Shown here in pieces: positions 34,090 through 42,322 of a stretch of DNA of 64,000 nt. Location: NCBI RefSeq assembly GCF_029714185.1, contig NZ_CP121671.1, positions 496,001-560,000 of the forward strand, read 5' to 3'. The position numbers and the translations under genes are program-made. How positions within the stretch are numbered: position 1 is the stretch's first letter; each line of letters starts with the position of its first letter. This DNA comes from Halobacillus naozhouensis. GTDB lineage: Bacteria > Bacillota > Bacilli > Bacillales > Halobacillaceae. Under the pieces are notes generated by a model that was not told the origin of the DNA, ran no database searches, and was given only the letters and a program-made list of their open reading frames with translations.

Positions 34090-34834
34090 TATTATTGGCA
34101 GAAACCAAGCGGCGGAGTCGATCTTTACCCTTTTGAAGCATAATTACTTTGAAAGCGCTTCCCTGAATAATGACAGCCAGCTTGCCCATGCCGAACTGAT
34201 TATTGAAACGGAGAATTTGGAACGCCATGAGAAAATCAATAATCTTAAGAGGATTGATGGGCTGGGATCCCAAGGAGCTACTATATTATCGTCTACTTTG
34301 CAGTGGACCGCAACTGAAGTAGCCTCCTGGCTGACTCATCCAGAAAGATTAGTTGGTTTTGGCGCTTTTGCTGATGTGGGTCAATCTCAGTTGATAGAAA
34401 TAGCACCTGGTTTGCAAACTGAACCTCAACACCTTCAATTGGCCAAGGATCAATTGAAGCTAATGGGGAAGGAAATCGAGATGGTGGAAGATGAGGCGGG
34501 CCTCGTCTATCCCCGTATACTCAGCTTAATCATTAATGAGGCTATTTTTGCCTTAGCTGAGGGAACAGCAAGTGCGGAGGATATCGATAACGCGATGAAG
34601 AAAGGCACCAACTATCCTGATGGTCCATTAGAGTGGGCGGAAAAGGTTGGGATTGACAATGTTTATGCTGTATTAAACGGACTTTATCGTCAACTCGGCG
34701 AGGAGAGGTACCGGCCTGCATCGTTATTACGCAAATTAGTTTATGCCGGCTGGACGGGAAGAGCTTCGGGTAAAGGGTTGTACTACTATGAACAGCAAAG
34801 GTTAAACCATTCAAGTAATTACCAAAATGTCTAA
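34064..34834 (+). CDS. Degenerate 3-hydroxyacyl-CoA dehydrogenase paralogue (likely pseudoenzyme)
   Basis: The start at 34064 follows GAGGGAGGG; the product has 256 residues. The C-terminal domain is well kept (LIINEAIFALAEGTASAEDID, then GRASGKGLYYYE). The N-terminal domain is about 40 residues shorter than in PaaH and has no GxGxxG (ISIIGRNQAAES instead). Where PaaH has GFHFFNP, this protein has GFGAFAD, so the catalytic His is Gly 100; the matching Glu is kept (LIEIAPG). It probably does not catalyse oxidation and may instead pair with PaaH. The reading frame is intact, so it is not a simple pseudogene. Confidence 0.85.
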   Translation: MIMPQLNISIIGRNQAAESIFTLLKHNYFESASLNNDSQLAHAELIIETENLERHEKINNLKRIDGLGSQGATILSSTLQWTATEVASWLTHPERLVGFGAFADVGQSQLIEIAPGLQTEPQHLQLAKDQLKLMGKEIEMVEDEAGLVYPRILSLIINEAIFALAEGTASAEDIDNAMKKGTNYPDGPLEWAEKVGIDNVYAVLNGLYRQLGEERYRPASLLRKLVYAGWTGRASGKGLYYYEQQRLNHSSNYQNV

Positions 34835-34847
34835 GGAGGATTTCTTA

Positions 34848-36359
34848 ATGGCTACAGGTACCACTGAAGTAAAGGTAGAAAAAGATACTTATCAATTGTT
34901 AATCAATGGGGCATACACTGATGGCCTTAGCGGCAACTATTTTGAAACTTACAATCCTGCAACTGGAGAGTCAATTGCTAAAGTAGCAAAAGCTTCAAAA
35001 GAAGATGTAGATCTTGCGGTGGAGTCAGCAAGAAATGCATTTACTTCTGGAAAATGGCCAAAGCAAGGACCAGCAAAGCGAGCACGTCTGTTAAATAAAA
35101 TTGCCTCTATTATGCGTGAGCGCTTTAACGAACTGGTAGAAGTAGAGGTATTGAATAGTGGTAAAACGGTAGCAGCAGCCCAGGGCCAAGTCAGTCAGGC
35201 GATTGAGGACTTTGAATTTTATGCAGGGGCGATTTCCACTTTTGGCGGGGCTACCAATCCCATGGTACCGAATGGATTTTTCAACTATACAGAGAAAGTG
35301 CCAGTAGGAGTTTGTGCTCAAATTATTCCTTGGAATTATCCATTGATGATGGCTGCCTGGAAACTTGCACCTGCTTTAGCAGCAGGGTGTACGATCGTTT
35401 TGAAACCGGCAAGCTATACACCAATTACAGCCTTCATGCTTGCAGATATTTGTCATGAAGCTGGACTTCCAGATGGAGTATTAAATGTTATTACCGGCAG
35501 TGGATCCGAAATCGGTCCTTACTTAACGGAACATCCTGACGTTGACAAAGTGGCATTCACAGGTGAAACAGATACGGGCAAGGATATTATGGCGAGAGCT
35601 TCTGAAACGCTGAAACGTGTCACGTTAGAACTTGGCGGCAAATCTCCAAGCATCGTTTGTGAAGATTGTGACCTGGAAGGCGCGGTTGACGGATCCCTGT
35701 TTGGTATCTTTTATAACACAGGACAATCATGTGAGGCGCGTTCAAGAGTGTTTATCCATGAATCGATTTATGATCAGTTTGTCGATCGTTTTATAGAAAA
35801 GGCAAAGAGAATTAAGGTGGGAGATCCGTTTAATAAAACGACGCACATGGGGGCGCTAATCTCCGAAAGTCATGAAAAGACCGTAGATGATTACGTTAAG
35901 TTAGCACAGGAAGAAGGAGGAGAAGTTCTTTACGGCGGAAAAAGACCTGAAGGAGAAGCCTATCAAAATGGGCACTGGTATATGCCGACCATCATTGGAA
36001 ATGTAAGCAATGACATGCGGATTGCTCAGGAAGAAGTGTTTGGACCCGTTGTTGTATTAATGAAATATACGGACGAAAAAGAAGTGCTTCAACGAGCGAA
36101 TGACTCAATCTTTGGGCTTGGCTCCGCAGTATGGACAAAGGATCATGGCAAAGCCCATCGTCTTGCCTCTGGTTTGCGCGCAGGTATCGTGATGGTAAAC
36201 AATCCGATCTCTGCTTTTCCAGGAGCTCCGTTTGGCGGGTTTAAGCAATCCGGTTTTGGCCGTGAATTAGGGGCTGAAACATTGGATCTGTACTCTGAAA
36301 CGAAGAGTGTTGTTTCTTATGTAGGGAAAAAACCACTTAATATATTAGGTGTTGAATAA
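34848..36359 (+). CDS. Aldehyde dehydrogenase (PacL/PaaZ-N-like)
   Basis: This NAD(P)-dependent aldehyde dehydrogenase of 503 residues starts at 34848 behind AAGGAGGAT. IIPWNYPLMMAAWKLAPALA is the cofactor region, LELGGKSPSIV holds the general-base Glu, and NTGQSCEARSRVF the catalytic Cys. In E. coli the matching step is done by PaaZ, a fusion with a hydratase domain that opens the oxepin ring; here that domain is absent. The crotonase gene 35 bases downstream could supply ring hydrolysis, as proposed for non-fused systems. The exact substrate is inferred from the cluster. Confidence 0.88.
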   Translation: MATGTTEVKVEKDTYQLLINGAYTDGLSGNYFETYNPATGESIAKVAKASKEDVDLAVESARNAFTSGKWPKQGPAKRARLLNKIASIMRERFNELVEVEVLNSGKTVAAAQGQVSQAIEDFEFYAGAISTFGGATNPMVPNGFFNYTEKVPVGVCAQIIPWNYPLMMAAWKLAPALAAGCTIVLKPASYTPITAFMLADICHEAGLPDGVLNVITGSGSEIGPYLTEHPDVDKVAFTGETDTGKDIMARASETLKRVTLELGGKSPSIVCEDCDLEGAVDGSLFGIFYNTGQSCEARSRVFIHESIYDQFVDRFIEKAKRIKVGDPFNKTTHMGALISESHEKTVDDYVKLAQEEGGEVLYGGKRPEGEAYQNGHWYMPTIIGNVSNDMRIAQEEVFGPVVVLMKYTDEKEVLQRANDSIFGLGSAVWTKDHGKAHRLASGLRAGIVMVNNPISAFPGAPFGGFKQSGFGRELGAETLDLYSETKSVVSYVGKKPLNILGVE

Positions 36360-36394
36360 ATATAAAATTTTAAATTATTTAGGAGGAATGAAAC

Positions 36395-37186
36395 ATGACA
36401 ACAGCAACTGAAAACAAATTGACGGTAACAAAGAACAATGGGATTGCAGAAGTCCACATTCACGTGAACAAGTCTAACTCTTACAATTTGGATTTTTACC
36501 GCGAATTGAATGCAGCGATTGATGAGATCCGCTTCGATAATGACATTAAGGTCGCCGTGCTCATGAGTGACATGCCGAAGTTTTTCTCAGCCGGGGCGGA
36601 TGTTTCGTTCCTGAAATCCGCTGAACCGAAATTCAAAACACAGTTTTGCCTGTTCTGTAATGAAACCTTAGATAAAATCGCACGTTCACCGCAAATCTGG
36701 ATAGCTTGTTTAGAAGGCCATACCGTAGGAGGCGGCCTTGAAATGGCGCTTGCCTGCGACCTTCGTTTTATGGGCGATGCCGCAGGGAAAATCGGACTCC
36801 CGGAAATCAGTCTTGGTGTGTTAGCCGGGACAGGCGGAACGCAGCGTCTGGCTCGTCAAGTTGGTCATTCTAAAGCACTGGATATGAATATTACCGGGGA
36901 TACGATTTCCCCGCAAGAAGCGCTGGACATCCAACTCGTGGACAAAGTGTATCCACAAGAGGAAACACGTGAAAAGACGTTAGCTTATGCCGAGAAAGTG
37001 GCCAGCCAAGCGACATATGCTGCTTCTAACATTAAGCTATCCATCATGAATGGGAAGGAAATGCCGTTGAACGCAGCGATCCGTTACGAAGGGGAATTGC
37101 AGAATCTGTTGTTCCGTTCCGAAGATGCTCAGGAAGGCTTGAGTGCTTTCTTAGAAAAACGCGAGGCTGACTGGAGCGGAAAATAA
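36395..37186 (+). CDS. Enoyl-CoA hydratase/crotonase family protein, copy 2
   Basis: The 263-residue product differs from that of the gene at 24950 only at residue 2. The DNA differs at about 19 of 792 positions; all but those in codon 2 are silent. Homology also includes the ribosome site (TTTAGGAGGAAT) and ends at the stop codon. This copy is the last gene of the epoxidase operon, 35 bases behind the aldehyde dehydrogenase, and has a terminator after it. Both hydratase Glu positions are present. A role in oxepin-CoA ring hydrolysis beside the dehydrogenase is plausible. Confidence 0.9.
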   Translation: MTTATENKLTVTKNNGIAEVHIHVNKSNSYNLDFYRELNAAIDEIRFDNDIKVAVLMSDMPKFFSAGADVSFLKSAEPKFKTQFCLFCNETLDKIARSPQIWIACLEGHTVGGGLEMALACDLRFMGDAAGKIGLPEISLGVLAGTGGTQRLARQVGHSKALDMNITGDTISPQEALDIQLVDKVYPQEETREKTLAYAEKVASQATYAASNIKLSIMNGKEMPLNAAIRYEGELQNLLFRSEDAQEGLSAFLEKREADWSGK

Positions 37187-37206
37187 GGGACGATGTTATA
37201 GTAGTG

Positions 37207-37246
37207 AAGAGTTAAGGTTGAACTTATTCTGCCTTAACTCTTTTTC
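37207..37246 (+). terminator. Terminator of the epoxidase operon
   Basis: AGAGTTAAGG and CCTTAACTCT arms around a 14-base loop are followed by TTTTCT. Confidence 0.85.
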
Positions 37247-37292
37247 TAAGCCAACTGTTGAATGCGCTTTCGTAAATAGATAGGAGGAGAAA

Positions 37293-38867
37293 ATGTTACA
37301 GTCGGTTGATACATTGAGAGGAATAAAGGATTCTTATAATGCTGCTGTCCGTTTTGTTGACGATAATGTGAAGAATGGTAATCAAAATAAGATAGCCATC
37401 GCGTGTGGGGAAGATGAACTGACTTATCAGCAACTGTCACATCAGATGAATCAGTTCGGAAATGCTTTATTAGATATTGGCTTAGAAATAGAGAACCGAA
37501 TCTTACTATCTCTTCCTGATTCTCCTGAATTTGTGGTTTCATTTTTCGGATCGGTAAAAATCGGTGCCGTACCTATTCCTGTTAATACAAACCTTCAGCC
37601 CCATGATTATGAGTATTTTTTAAACCACAGCCGTGCGAAAGTATTTGTTGTGTATGAAGAACTGTGGGAAGAGTTAAAAGCATACAAGGATCGTTTCCCT
37701 TTTCTGAAGCATGTCATTATTGTATCGGACAAGGGATCATCCATAGAGGAATTAAACTTCCACACTTTTATAGCAAAAGCCTCTCATCAACTAGATGAGT
37801 CCTATCCAACTACCTCTGAAGATTCAGCATTTTGGCTATATAGCTCGGGAAGCACTGGAACTCCAAAGGGGGTCATACATCGGCAGCGAAGTATGGAATC
37901 AGCATACTATAATTACGCTGTAAATATTTTGAATATTCAATCAGATGACATTGCCTTTTCTGCGTCGAAACTATATTTTGCGTACGGATTGGGCAACGGT
38001 ATGTATTTTCCGTTTGGATCCGGAGCGACAGCTATATTACTTAAAGATAAGCCTACACCTGAAAAGGTTTTCGAGACGATCGAAGAGAAAAAACCGACTA
38101 TATTTTTCGGTGTTCCTACACTCTATGGAGCAATGATTAATTACGTGGAAAAAATAGGGCGCATTCCTGACCTGTCCAGCGTACGTGTTTGTGTGTCTGC
38201 AGGAGAAGCATTGCCTGCCTCCTACGTCAAAAAATGGAGAGAACTGTTTAACGTTGATATTTTAGACGGCATTGGTTCAACTGAAGCCCTCCATATTTTC
38301 CTTTCTAACCAAAGCGGACAAGTTCAGCCAGGAAGTACGGGGAAAATTGTTCCCGGGTACAATGCTAAAATTGTCAATGAAGATGGACAAACACTATGTG
38401 CAAATGAAGTTGGCGATTTAGTTATTAAAGGTGACAGCATTGCTTCGGGTTATTGGTGCAACCTCACTGAGAATTACCATAAGTTCAAAGGGGAGTGGAT
38501 GTATACAGGAGACAAGTACTATCAGGATGACGATGGCTACTTCTGGTACTGTGGCCGCTCCGATGACATGCTTAAAGTAGGGGGGATTTGGGTTTCTCCG
38601 ATTGAAATTGAATCAACTCTCTTGCAGCACGAGGATGTGTTAGAGGTGGCAGTTGTCGGAGAAACGAATACAGCTAATCTAGTTCATCCTAAGGCTTATG
38701 TCATTTTAAAAGAACTTGAAAAGGCAAGCGGTGAATTAGCGGAATCACTAAAATTGTATGTGAAGGATCAGTTGGCGCCTTATAAATATCCACGAGAAAT
38801 CGAGTTTATTGAAGAACTTCCGAAAACAGCAACAGGGAAAATACAACGATTTAAATTAAAAACATAG
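37293..38867 (+). CDS. Aromatic acid-CoA ligase, benzoate-CoA ligase family
   Basis: The 524-residue adenylate-forming enzyme activates an aromatic acid with ATP and CoA. YSSGSTGTPKGVIH is the P-loop motif, GIGSTEALHIFLSN and GEWMYTGDKYYQDDDGYFWY with GRSDDMLKVGG are typical of benzoate-CoA ligases, and LPKTATGKIQRF holds the C-terminal catalytic Lys. It is not PaaK-like; phenylacetate-CoA ligases have about 440 residues and other motifs. In this context the substrate may still be phenylacetate or a relative. TAGGAGGAG precedes the start. Confidence 0.88.
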   Translation: MLQSVDTLRGIKDSYNAAVRFVDDNVKNGNQNKIAIACGEDELTYQQLSHQMNQFGNALLDIGLEIENRILLSLPDSPEFVVSFFGSVKIGAVPIPVNTNLQPHDYEYFLNHSRAKVFVVYEELWEELKAYKDRFPFLKHVIIVSDKGSSIEELNFHTFIAKASHQLDESYPTTSEDSAFWLYSSGSTGTPKGVIHRQRSMESAYYNYAVNILNIQSDDIAFSASKLYFAYGLGNGMYFPFGSGATAILLKDKPTPEKVFETIEEKKPTIFFGVPTLYGAMINYVEKIGRIPDLSSVRVCVSAGEALPASYVKKWRELFNVDILDGIGSTEALHIFLSNQSGQVQPGSTGKIVPGYNAKIVNEDGQTLCANEVGDLVIKGDSIASGYWCNLTENYHKFKGEWMYTGDKYYQDDDGYFWYCGRSDDMLKVGGIWVSPIEIESTLLQHEDVLEVAVVGETNTANLVHPKAYVILKELEKASGELAESLKLYVKDQLAPYKYPREIEFIEELPKTATGKIQRFKLKT

Positions 38868-38972
38868 TTTTTTTCTCGAACTTAGCCGGACTTCCTTAAG
38901 AGTGAAGAGATTACTCCGGAAGAAATTTTATACGATACTAGCCGTTACTTTTCTATAGAAGGAGAATCGTTA

Positions 38973-40175
38973 ATGAATGAAGTAGTAATCGTCGACGCAG
39001 TTCGAACTCCAATAGGCAGGTATAAAGGAGCTTTAAAAAATATAAGACCAGATGACCTCGGGGCTGCTGTAATTAAAGCGTTGATGGATCGAAATACCAG
39101 TCTGCCTCCTGAGGAGGTGGGGGATGTCATATTGGGTAATGCCAACGGGGCGGGAGAGGAAAACCGCAACGTTGCGCGAATGGCCCTTTTGTTAGCTGGT
39201 TTACCCCAGGAGGTTAGCGGAACTACGATAAACCGCCTTTGTGGATCCAGTCTTGATGCCGTAAGTATGGCAGCTCGATCGATTCTATCGGGAGAGGAAG
39301 ACATCATGATTGCCGGCGGAACTGAAAGCATGTCACGTGCCCCCTTCGTCATGCCTAAACCCGAAAAAGAGTTTCCTAGGGGAAACATGGAACTCTATGA
39401 TACGACAATAGGATGGCGGTTTATTAATCCGCAACTACAGGAAATGTATGGGACAGATTCGATGCCGCAGACAGCAGAAAATGTTGCCAGGCGATATCAT
39501 ATCACCCGAGAAGAACAGGACGAGTTCGCATTGATGAGTCAGCAGCGTGCCAAAGAGGCTGTTGAAGCGGATCGGTTTGCCGAAGAGATCATCCCCGTGC
39601 TGTCCAGGGACAAACGGGGAAATGAAGAATGGATTGATAAGGATGAACACCTTCGTCCTCAGACAACAATAGAAAAGCTTAGTAAACTTCGGTCTTTATT
39701 TCCTGATGGAACCATTACTGCCGGAAACGCTTCCGGGGTCAATGATGGAGCCTCCGCCTTACTGCTAATGAGTGCAGATCGCGCCAGGGAACTTGGGCTC
39801 CAGCCTTTGGCCAAGTACACAGCCTCAGCAACTGCAGGAGTTGAACCATCTGTCATGGGACTAGGACCTATCTCAGCAACGCAAAAGCTTATAAAGAAAA
39901 ATTCCCTAAATGTGAATGATTTTGATTTAATTGAATTAAATGAAGCATTTGCGTCTCAATCCTTAGAATGTATAAACCAGCTTGGCCTAGATAGGGAACA
40001 GGTTAATGTAAATGGAGGAGCTATTGCATTTGGCCATCCTTTAGGTGCAAGCGGAGCGAGGATGTTAACAACTTTGGTCCATGAAATGAAGAAGCGCGAT
40101 GTCGCCAGAGGTCTGGCTACAATGTGTATTGGTGTTGGGCAAGGAATTTCTGTTGCCGTGGAGAACATAGGTTAG
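38973..40175 (+). CDS. Thiolase, 3-oxoadipyl-CoA type (PaaJ/PcaF-like)
   Basis: This 400-residue degradative thiolase probably splits 3-oxoadipyl-CoA into succinyl-CoA and acetyl-CoA at the end of the pathway. The first active-site Cys lies in INRLCGSSLDAV (near residue 90), His in GGAIAFGHPLGASGAR and the second Cys in LATMCIGVGQG. AGAAGGAGAATCG precedes the start. The 105 bases upstream contain an in-frame, coding-like stretch without a start codon. It is the last gene of the cluster and meets aroK head-on at a shared terminator. Confidence 0.92.
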   Translation: MNEVVIVDAVRTPIGRYKGALKNIRPDDLGAAVIKALMDRNTSLPPEEVGDVILGNANGAGEENRNVARMALLLAGLPQEVSGTTINRLCGSSLDAVSMAARSILSGEEDIMIAGGTESMSRAPFVMPKPEKEFPRGNMELYDTTIGWRFINPQLQEMYGTDSMPQTAENVARRYHITREEQDEFALMSQQRAKEAVEADRFAEEIIPVLSRDKRGNEEWIDKDEHLRPQTTIEKLSKLRSLFPDGTITAGNASGVNDGASALLLMSADRARELGLQPLAKYTASATAGVEPSVMGLGPISATQKLIKKNSLNVNDFDLIELNEAFASQSLECINQLGLDREQVNVNGGAIAFGHPLGASGARMLTTLVHEMKKRDVARGLATMCIGVGQGISVAVENIG

Positions 40176-40209
40176 AGATTTGTTTTTTAAAAACTCCATC
40201 GAGAAATGC

Positions 40210-40248
40210 AATGCTGGATCGAGGGCAATCACCCCTTGATCCAGCATT
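40210..40248. terminator. Terminator between thiolase and aroK
   Basis: AATGCTGGATC and GATCCAGCATT arms, with inner AGGG/CCCT pairing, form a long hairpin between the two converging genes. T-runs are weak on both sides. Confidence 0.7.
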
Positions 40249-40257
40249 CATGATAAT

Positions 40258-40821
40258 CTAATTGTATAATTTCCAGGATAACTTCAATGAATCAACAATA
40301 TAATTCGCTGCTTCTTCTTCACTAAGCTGATCTGTTATTAATTTAGAATGATGATCTGCATAGGTCTCTCTTCTAGCTTGAAACAACAATTCGATCTCCT
40401 CTATTGTACGCCCTTGCAAAACTGGACGGGTTTCAATTAACATATCGAGTCTTTCTTTCCACATCTCCCATGAAAGATCCAGATGAAAAACAATACAATG
40501 ACTGAGACAGACATCACGTATTTCTTCCTGTAGAAAAGCCCCTCCTCCAAGAGAGATGACTTTAAGATTCTGGTGGCAAAGCTCGGTAATGAGGTTCTTT
40601 TCCGCTTTACGAAACTCGCTTTCACCTAACGTTTTAAAAATTTTCGGAATAGGCATCTGATATTTACGCTCGATTTCTGAATCGGCGTCAATAAAGCTTC
40701 GATGCAGCTTCTGGGCAACCAGTTTCCCAATTGTAGTTTTACCGACCCCCATAAAGCCTACAAACACAATACTTTTTTCTTTTAATGGAATTTCTCTTAG
40801 TGAATTTTCTATATACCCCAT
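40258..40821 (-). CDS. aroK: Shikimate kinase
   Basis: The enzyme phosphorylates shikimate in aromatic amino acid synthesis. The 187-residue length is normal with a short N-terminal extension. Walker A is GFMGVGKTTIG (residues 22-32), the shikimate site is DADSEIE, with further conserved RKAEKNLI, SLGGGAF and the lid RPVLQGRT. Its position between a catabolic cluster and aroD puts two shikimate-pathway genes side by side, though on opposite strands. Confidence 0.92.
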   Translation of the reverse strand: MGYIENSLREIPLKEKSIVFVGFMGVGKTTIGKLVAQKLHRSFIDADSEIERKYQMPIPKIFKTLGESEFRKAEKNLITELCHQNLKVISLGGGAFLQEEIRDVCLSHCIVFHLDLSWEMWKERLDMLIETRPVLQGRTIEEIELLFQARRETYADHHSKLITDQLSEEEAANYIVDSLKLSWKLYN

Positions 40822-41087
40822 AGATAAAGCATCCTTTAGTTAGTAGATTTGAATTGCTTGAACAAATAAAAAGTTGGATTGATTATATTATACTGCACAT
40901 CGTTTTGGCAAAAAGATAGATTCAGGGACAAGCACTATTGACTAATATGCACTTCCTTTATTAGTTTTTTCTATGTGTCCGGAGGGATGTAAGCTATTAA
41001 CGTTAAAAAAGAATTGTAAGTTTATAAGAAGTTTTATAGAATGACACTAATATTAGTCAAACAATATTGAATTAAGGAGACCTTCAT

Positions 41088-41861
41088 ATGGAGCGCAATA
41101 GCAAAGAATTGACAGTGAAGGGGAAAGTGATTGACGGACAGTCTCCCGCGATCTGTCTTCCGTTGATTGGAACGAATGAGGAAGAGCTGATAAGAGAATT
41201 AAAGACAATTGTTGCACAAGAACCTGACCTGATTGAATGGCGTGGGGATTTTTTTGAGAAGCTGGATGAGGAAGCTAAAGTGATGGATGCACTTTTGAAG
41301 ATTAAAGACTTGGCAGGAGAAATTCCAATTTTATTTACGATTCGTTCGGTTACTGAAGGTGGGGAACCAATCCCTTTAAATGAAGAAGCAAAAGTTCATT
41401 TGCTCACACGTTTAATAGAAACAGGTAAGATTGAGTTAGTGGATTACGAATTGCACAATGAGTCTAGATACATAGAGCATTTGCGTGAAGTAACCAGAAG
41501 TCATGATGTAAAGCTCATGGTTTCTTACCATAACTTTGAACAAACACCTCCACTGGAGTCCCTTTTTGAAAAAGGAGAACAGGCGGAGCAATATGAAGCG
41601 GACCTTGTAAAATTTGCAGTTATGCCTGATGATATGAAGGATGTATTAGTTGTGCTGGAAGCTACTCATAGTCTGGATTCATATCTCCGTATTCCTGTAG
41701 TAGCCATATCAATGGGGGGGAATGGATCAATCAGCAGAATGTTTGGGTGGAGGTTTGGTTCCATGATTACGTTTGCAGTTGGACACCAAAGTTCCGCGCC
41801 CGGGCAAATCCCTCTTGAAGATTTAAGAACAGTAGTGGGCATTATCAAGAAATCATTATAG
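41088..41861 (+). CDS. aroD: 3-dehydroquinate dehydratase, type I
   Basis: The Schiff-base enzyme of the shikimate pathway converts 3-dehydroquinate to 3-dehydroshikimate. The 257-residue product has LIEWRGDFFE (substrate-binding Glu and Arg), TIRSVTEGGEP, the catalytic His in MVSYHNFEQTP, the Schiff-base Lys in DLVKFAVMP, and the lid segment SSAPGQIPLEDL. AAGGAGACC precedes the ATG. It stands alone. Confidence 0.95.
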   Translation: MERNSKELTVKGKVIDGQSPAICLPLIGTNEEELIRELKTIVAQEPDLIEWRGDFFEKLDEEAKVMDALLKIKDLAGEIPILFTIRSVTEGGEPIPLNEEAKVHLLTRLIETGKIELVDYELHNESRYIEHLREVTRSHDVKLMVSYHNFEQTPPLESLFEKGEQAEQYEADLVKFAVMPDDMKDVLVVLEATHSLDSYLRIPVVAISMGGNGSISRMFGWRFGSMITFAVGHQSSAPGQIPLEDLRTVVGIIKKSL

Positions 41862-41912
41862 CGAAACGTTACAGGCAGGTTAATAAGTTTGTACGGTGTG
41901 GGGAGGAGTATA

Positions 41913-41959
41913 GTAAAGGAAAAGAGCCAGGGCGGGTGCCTCTGGCTCTTTTCCTTTAC
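41913..41959. terminator. Strong bidirectional terminator
   Basis: A perfect 18-base stem (GTAAAGGAAAAGAGCCAG and its complement) around 11 bases lies between converging aroD and the YjcZ-type gene. Confidence 0.9.
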
Positions 41960-41971
41960 TTTAAATGTTTA

Positions 41972-42193
41972 TTATTTGTAGAATGAAGCACCAACAATAA
42001 TGAGAAGGATAAACAACACTACAATTAAGGCGAAGTTGTTACCGCGTCTGCGGCCATGACCGCAGCCACCGTAACCGCCGAATCCGCCTACGTTATTTCC
42101 GTAACCGCCGAATCCACCAACGTTATTTCCGTAGCCGCCAAAGCCGCCGACATTGTTTCCGCCAAAGCCACCAACGTTATTTCCGTAACCCAT
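41972..42193 (-). CDS. YjcZ-family sporulation protein, Gly-rich
   Basis: The 73-residue protein starts with repeats of the unit GGFGGYGNNV (three to four copies, residues 5-42), then a basic stretch GHGRRRGN and a single membrane helix FALIVVLFILLIIVGASF, the signature of YjcZ/YhjR-type small sporulation proteins. The repeated coding DNA makes the segment prone to copy-number change. AAAGGTGGTGAG precedes the ATG. The exact role in spores is unknown. Confidence 0.88.
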   Translation of the reverse strand: MGYGNNVGGFGGNNVGGFGGYGNNVGGFGGYGNNVGGFGGYGGCGHGRRRGNNFALIVVLFILLIIVGASFYK

Positions 42194-42322
42194 AATCTCA
42201 CCACCTTTTTAATCTATATAAGTACTTTATGAAAACTTTGGAATGGCGGAAGGGCTGATGACTAGTTGGAATAATAAAATCGGGACATTTACGCTATGTT
42301 TAGAGTGGAGGCTTCAAGCAGA

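Noticed and set aside
24950..37186. Composite transposon bounded by the two crotonase copies
   Set aside because: The repeats are ordinary coding genes. No transposase, terminal inverted repeats or target duplication is visible, so recombination between repeats is possible but not transposition.
42057..42186. Short tandem repeats that could suggest a CRISPR or minisatellite
   Set aside because: The units lie in frame in the YjcZ-type gene and encode the GGFGGYGNNV repeat. There are no spacers.
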